64,000 nt of DNA from Pseudomonas sp. C1C7 (GTDB lineage Bacteria; Pseudomonadota; Gammaproteobacteria; Pseudomonadales; Pseudomonadaceae): positions 179,837 through 243,836 of the forward strand of contig NZ_JABFMP010000005.1 in assembly GCF_013359595.1 (NCBI RefSeq), read 5' to 3'. Position numbers and translations under genes: made by a program. The notes beneath the pieces are model-generated. The model saw only the letters and a list, made by a program, of their open reading frames with translations, was not told the origin of the DNA and did no database searches. Position 1 is the first letter of the stretch. Each line of letters begins with the position of its first letter. This document shows positions 63,838 to 64,000 of this stretch, piece by piece.

Positions 63838-63874
63838 AAAAAGGCGCAATCTTTTGGGATCGCGCCTTTTTTTT
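63838..63874 (+). terminator. Terminator after pit
   Basis: AAAAAGGCGC and GCGCCTTTTT arms around AATCTTTTGGGATC, then a T run. Confidence 0.85.
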
Positions 63875-64000
63875 GTTGGTGAGGTTTTTTGTCGGCGTAC
63901 ATATCCGTTTCTTCGGTCACGGCTGCTTAAGGTTCCGCCCTTACGGCGGGTTACTTGGAAGAGCGCCAAGTAACCAAGCGCTTTTATCCCCTGACGTACG
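63875..64000. other. End of window, no gene recognised
   Basis: A short stretch containing GTTCCGCCCTTACGGCGGGT, a small hairpin. It resembles a common pseudomonad intergenic sequence, but this is from memory. No coding sequence can be supported. Confidence 0.35.

Overview
The window is chromosomal DNA from a fluorescent pseudomonad, most likely the Pseudomonas fluorescens/koreensis/putida side of the genus. The evidence is the very high-GC coding style with long antisense shadow ORFs, PhaG with the P. putida-type N-terminus, the olsB-olsA-acpH-pyeR-pyeM-xenB order also known from P. aeruginosa, an EmhRABC/TtgRABC efflux locus with its recognisable operator, a pcaRKIJFTBDC protocatechuate-branch cluster, and more than twenty REP/REPIN palindromes between genes. 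It is ordinary core and accessory metabolism; no phage, insertion sequence, CRISPR array or rRNA operon is visible.

Layout. 1-4.3 kb: the tail of an allophanate hydrolase, a Cache-GGDEF diguanylate cyclase overlapping a CWC cysteine-rich protein, rsuA, and phaG. 4.4-7.3 kb: tRNA-Gly(CCC) followed by a small AT-richer patch with a hicAB toxin-antitoxin pair, then small membrane and stress-type proteins. 7.4-11.1 kb: a PAS-GAF-GGDEF cyclase, a LysE exporter and a LysR/DMT pair. 11.2-15.9 kb: a LysR-controlled CoA-transferase / HMG-CoA-lyase-like / MFS catabolic operon. 16-20.9 kb: an orphan SIR2-like protein (DUF4917), an XRE-cupin regulator divergent from a class II aldolase and a DapA-family aldolase, a YegP-like protein, and a PfpI/RHH pair. 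21-30 kb: an EamA transporter, an RNA/protein methyltransferase-like protein, the lemA-TPM-TPM group, bglX, and yceI-clsB. 30.2-37.7 kb: an IclR-controlled M20 hydrolase / MFS / amidase operon, a serine hydrolase with a small cysteine-rich partner, and a short acyl-CoA dehydrogenase-like protein. 37.8-42.9 kb: olsBA, acpH, pyeR-pyeM-xenB. 43.2-49.9 kb: emhR and emhABC. 50-61.2 kb: an OprD-family porin convergent with pcaCDBTFJIKR. 61.2-64 kb: a poorly explained intergenic stretch and a PiT phosphate transporter.

The clearest new observations are regulatory. A 17-bp sequence upstream of pcaR is found letter for letter upstream of the OprD-family porin at the other end of the pca region. Related 15-mers lie before pcaK and pcaI, so the porin very probably belongs to the PcaR regulon. 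Perfect palindromes fit each local regulator: a T-N11-A LysR box before the CoA-transferase operon, an ATGACAC/GTGTCAT palindrome between the XRE-cupin gene and the aldolase genes, an IclR-like GTTCCAC/GTGGAAC palindrome before the M20 hydrolase, and a 16+16-bp inverted repeat before pyeR. The most tempting 'unknown system' candidates are the SIR2-like DUF4917 protein and the serine hydrolase with its co-translated cysteine-rich membrane partner. Both are inferences from sequence alone.
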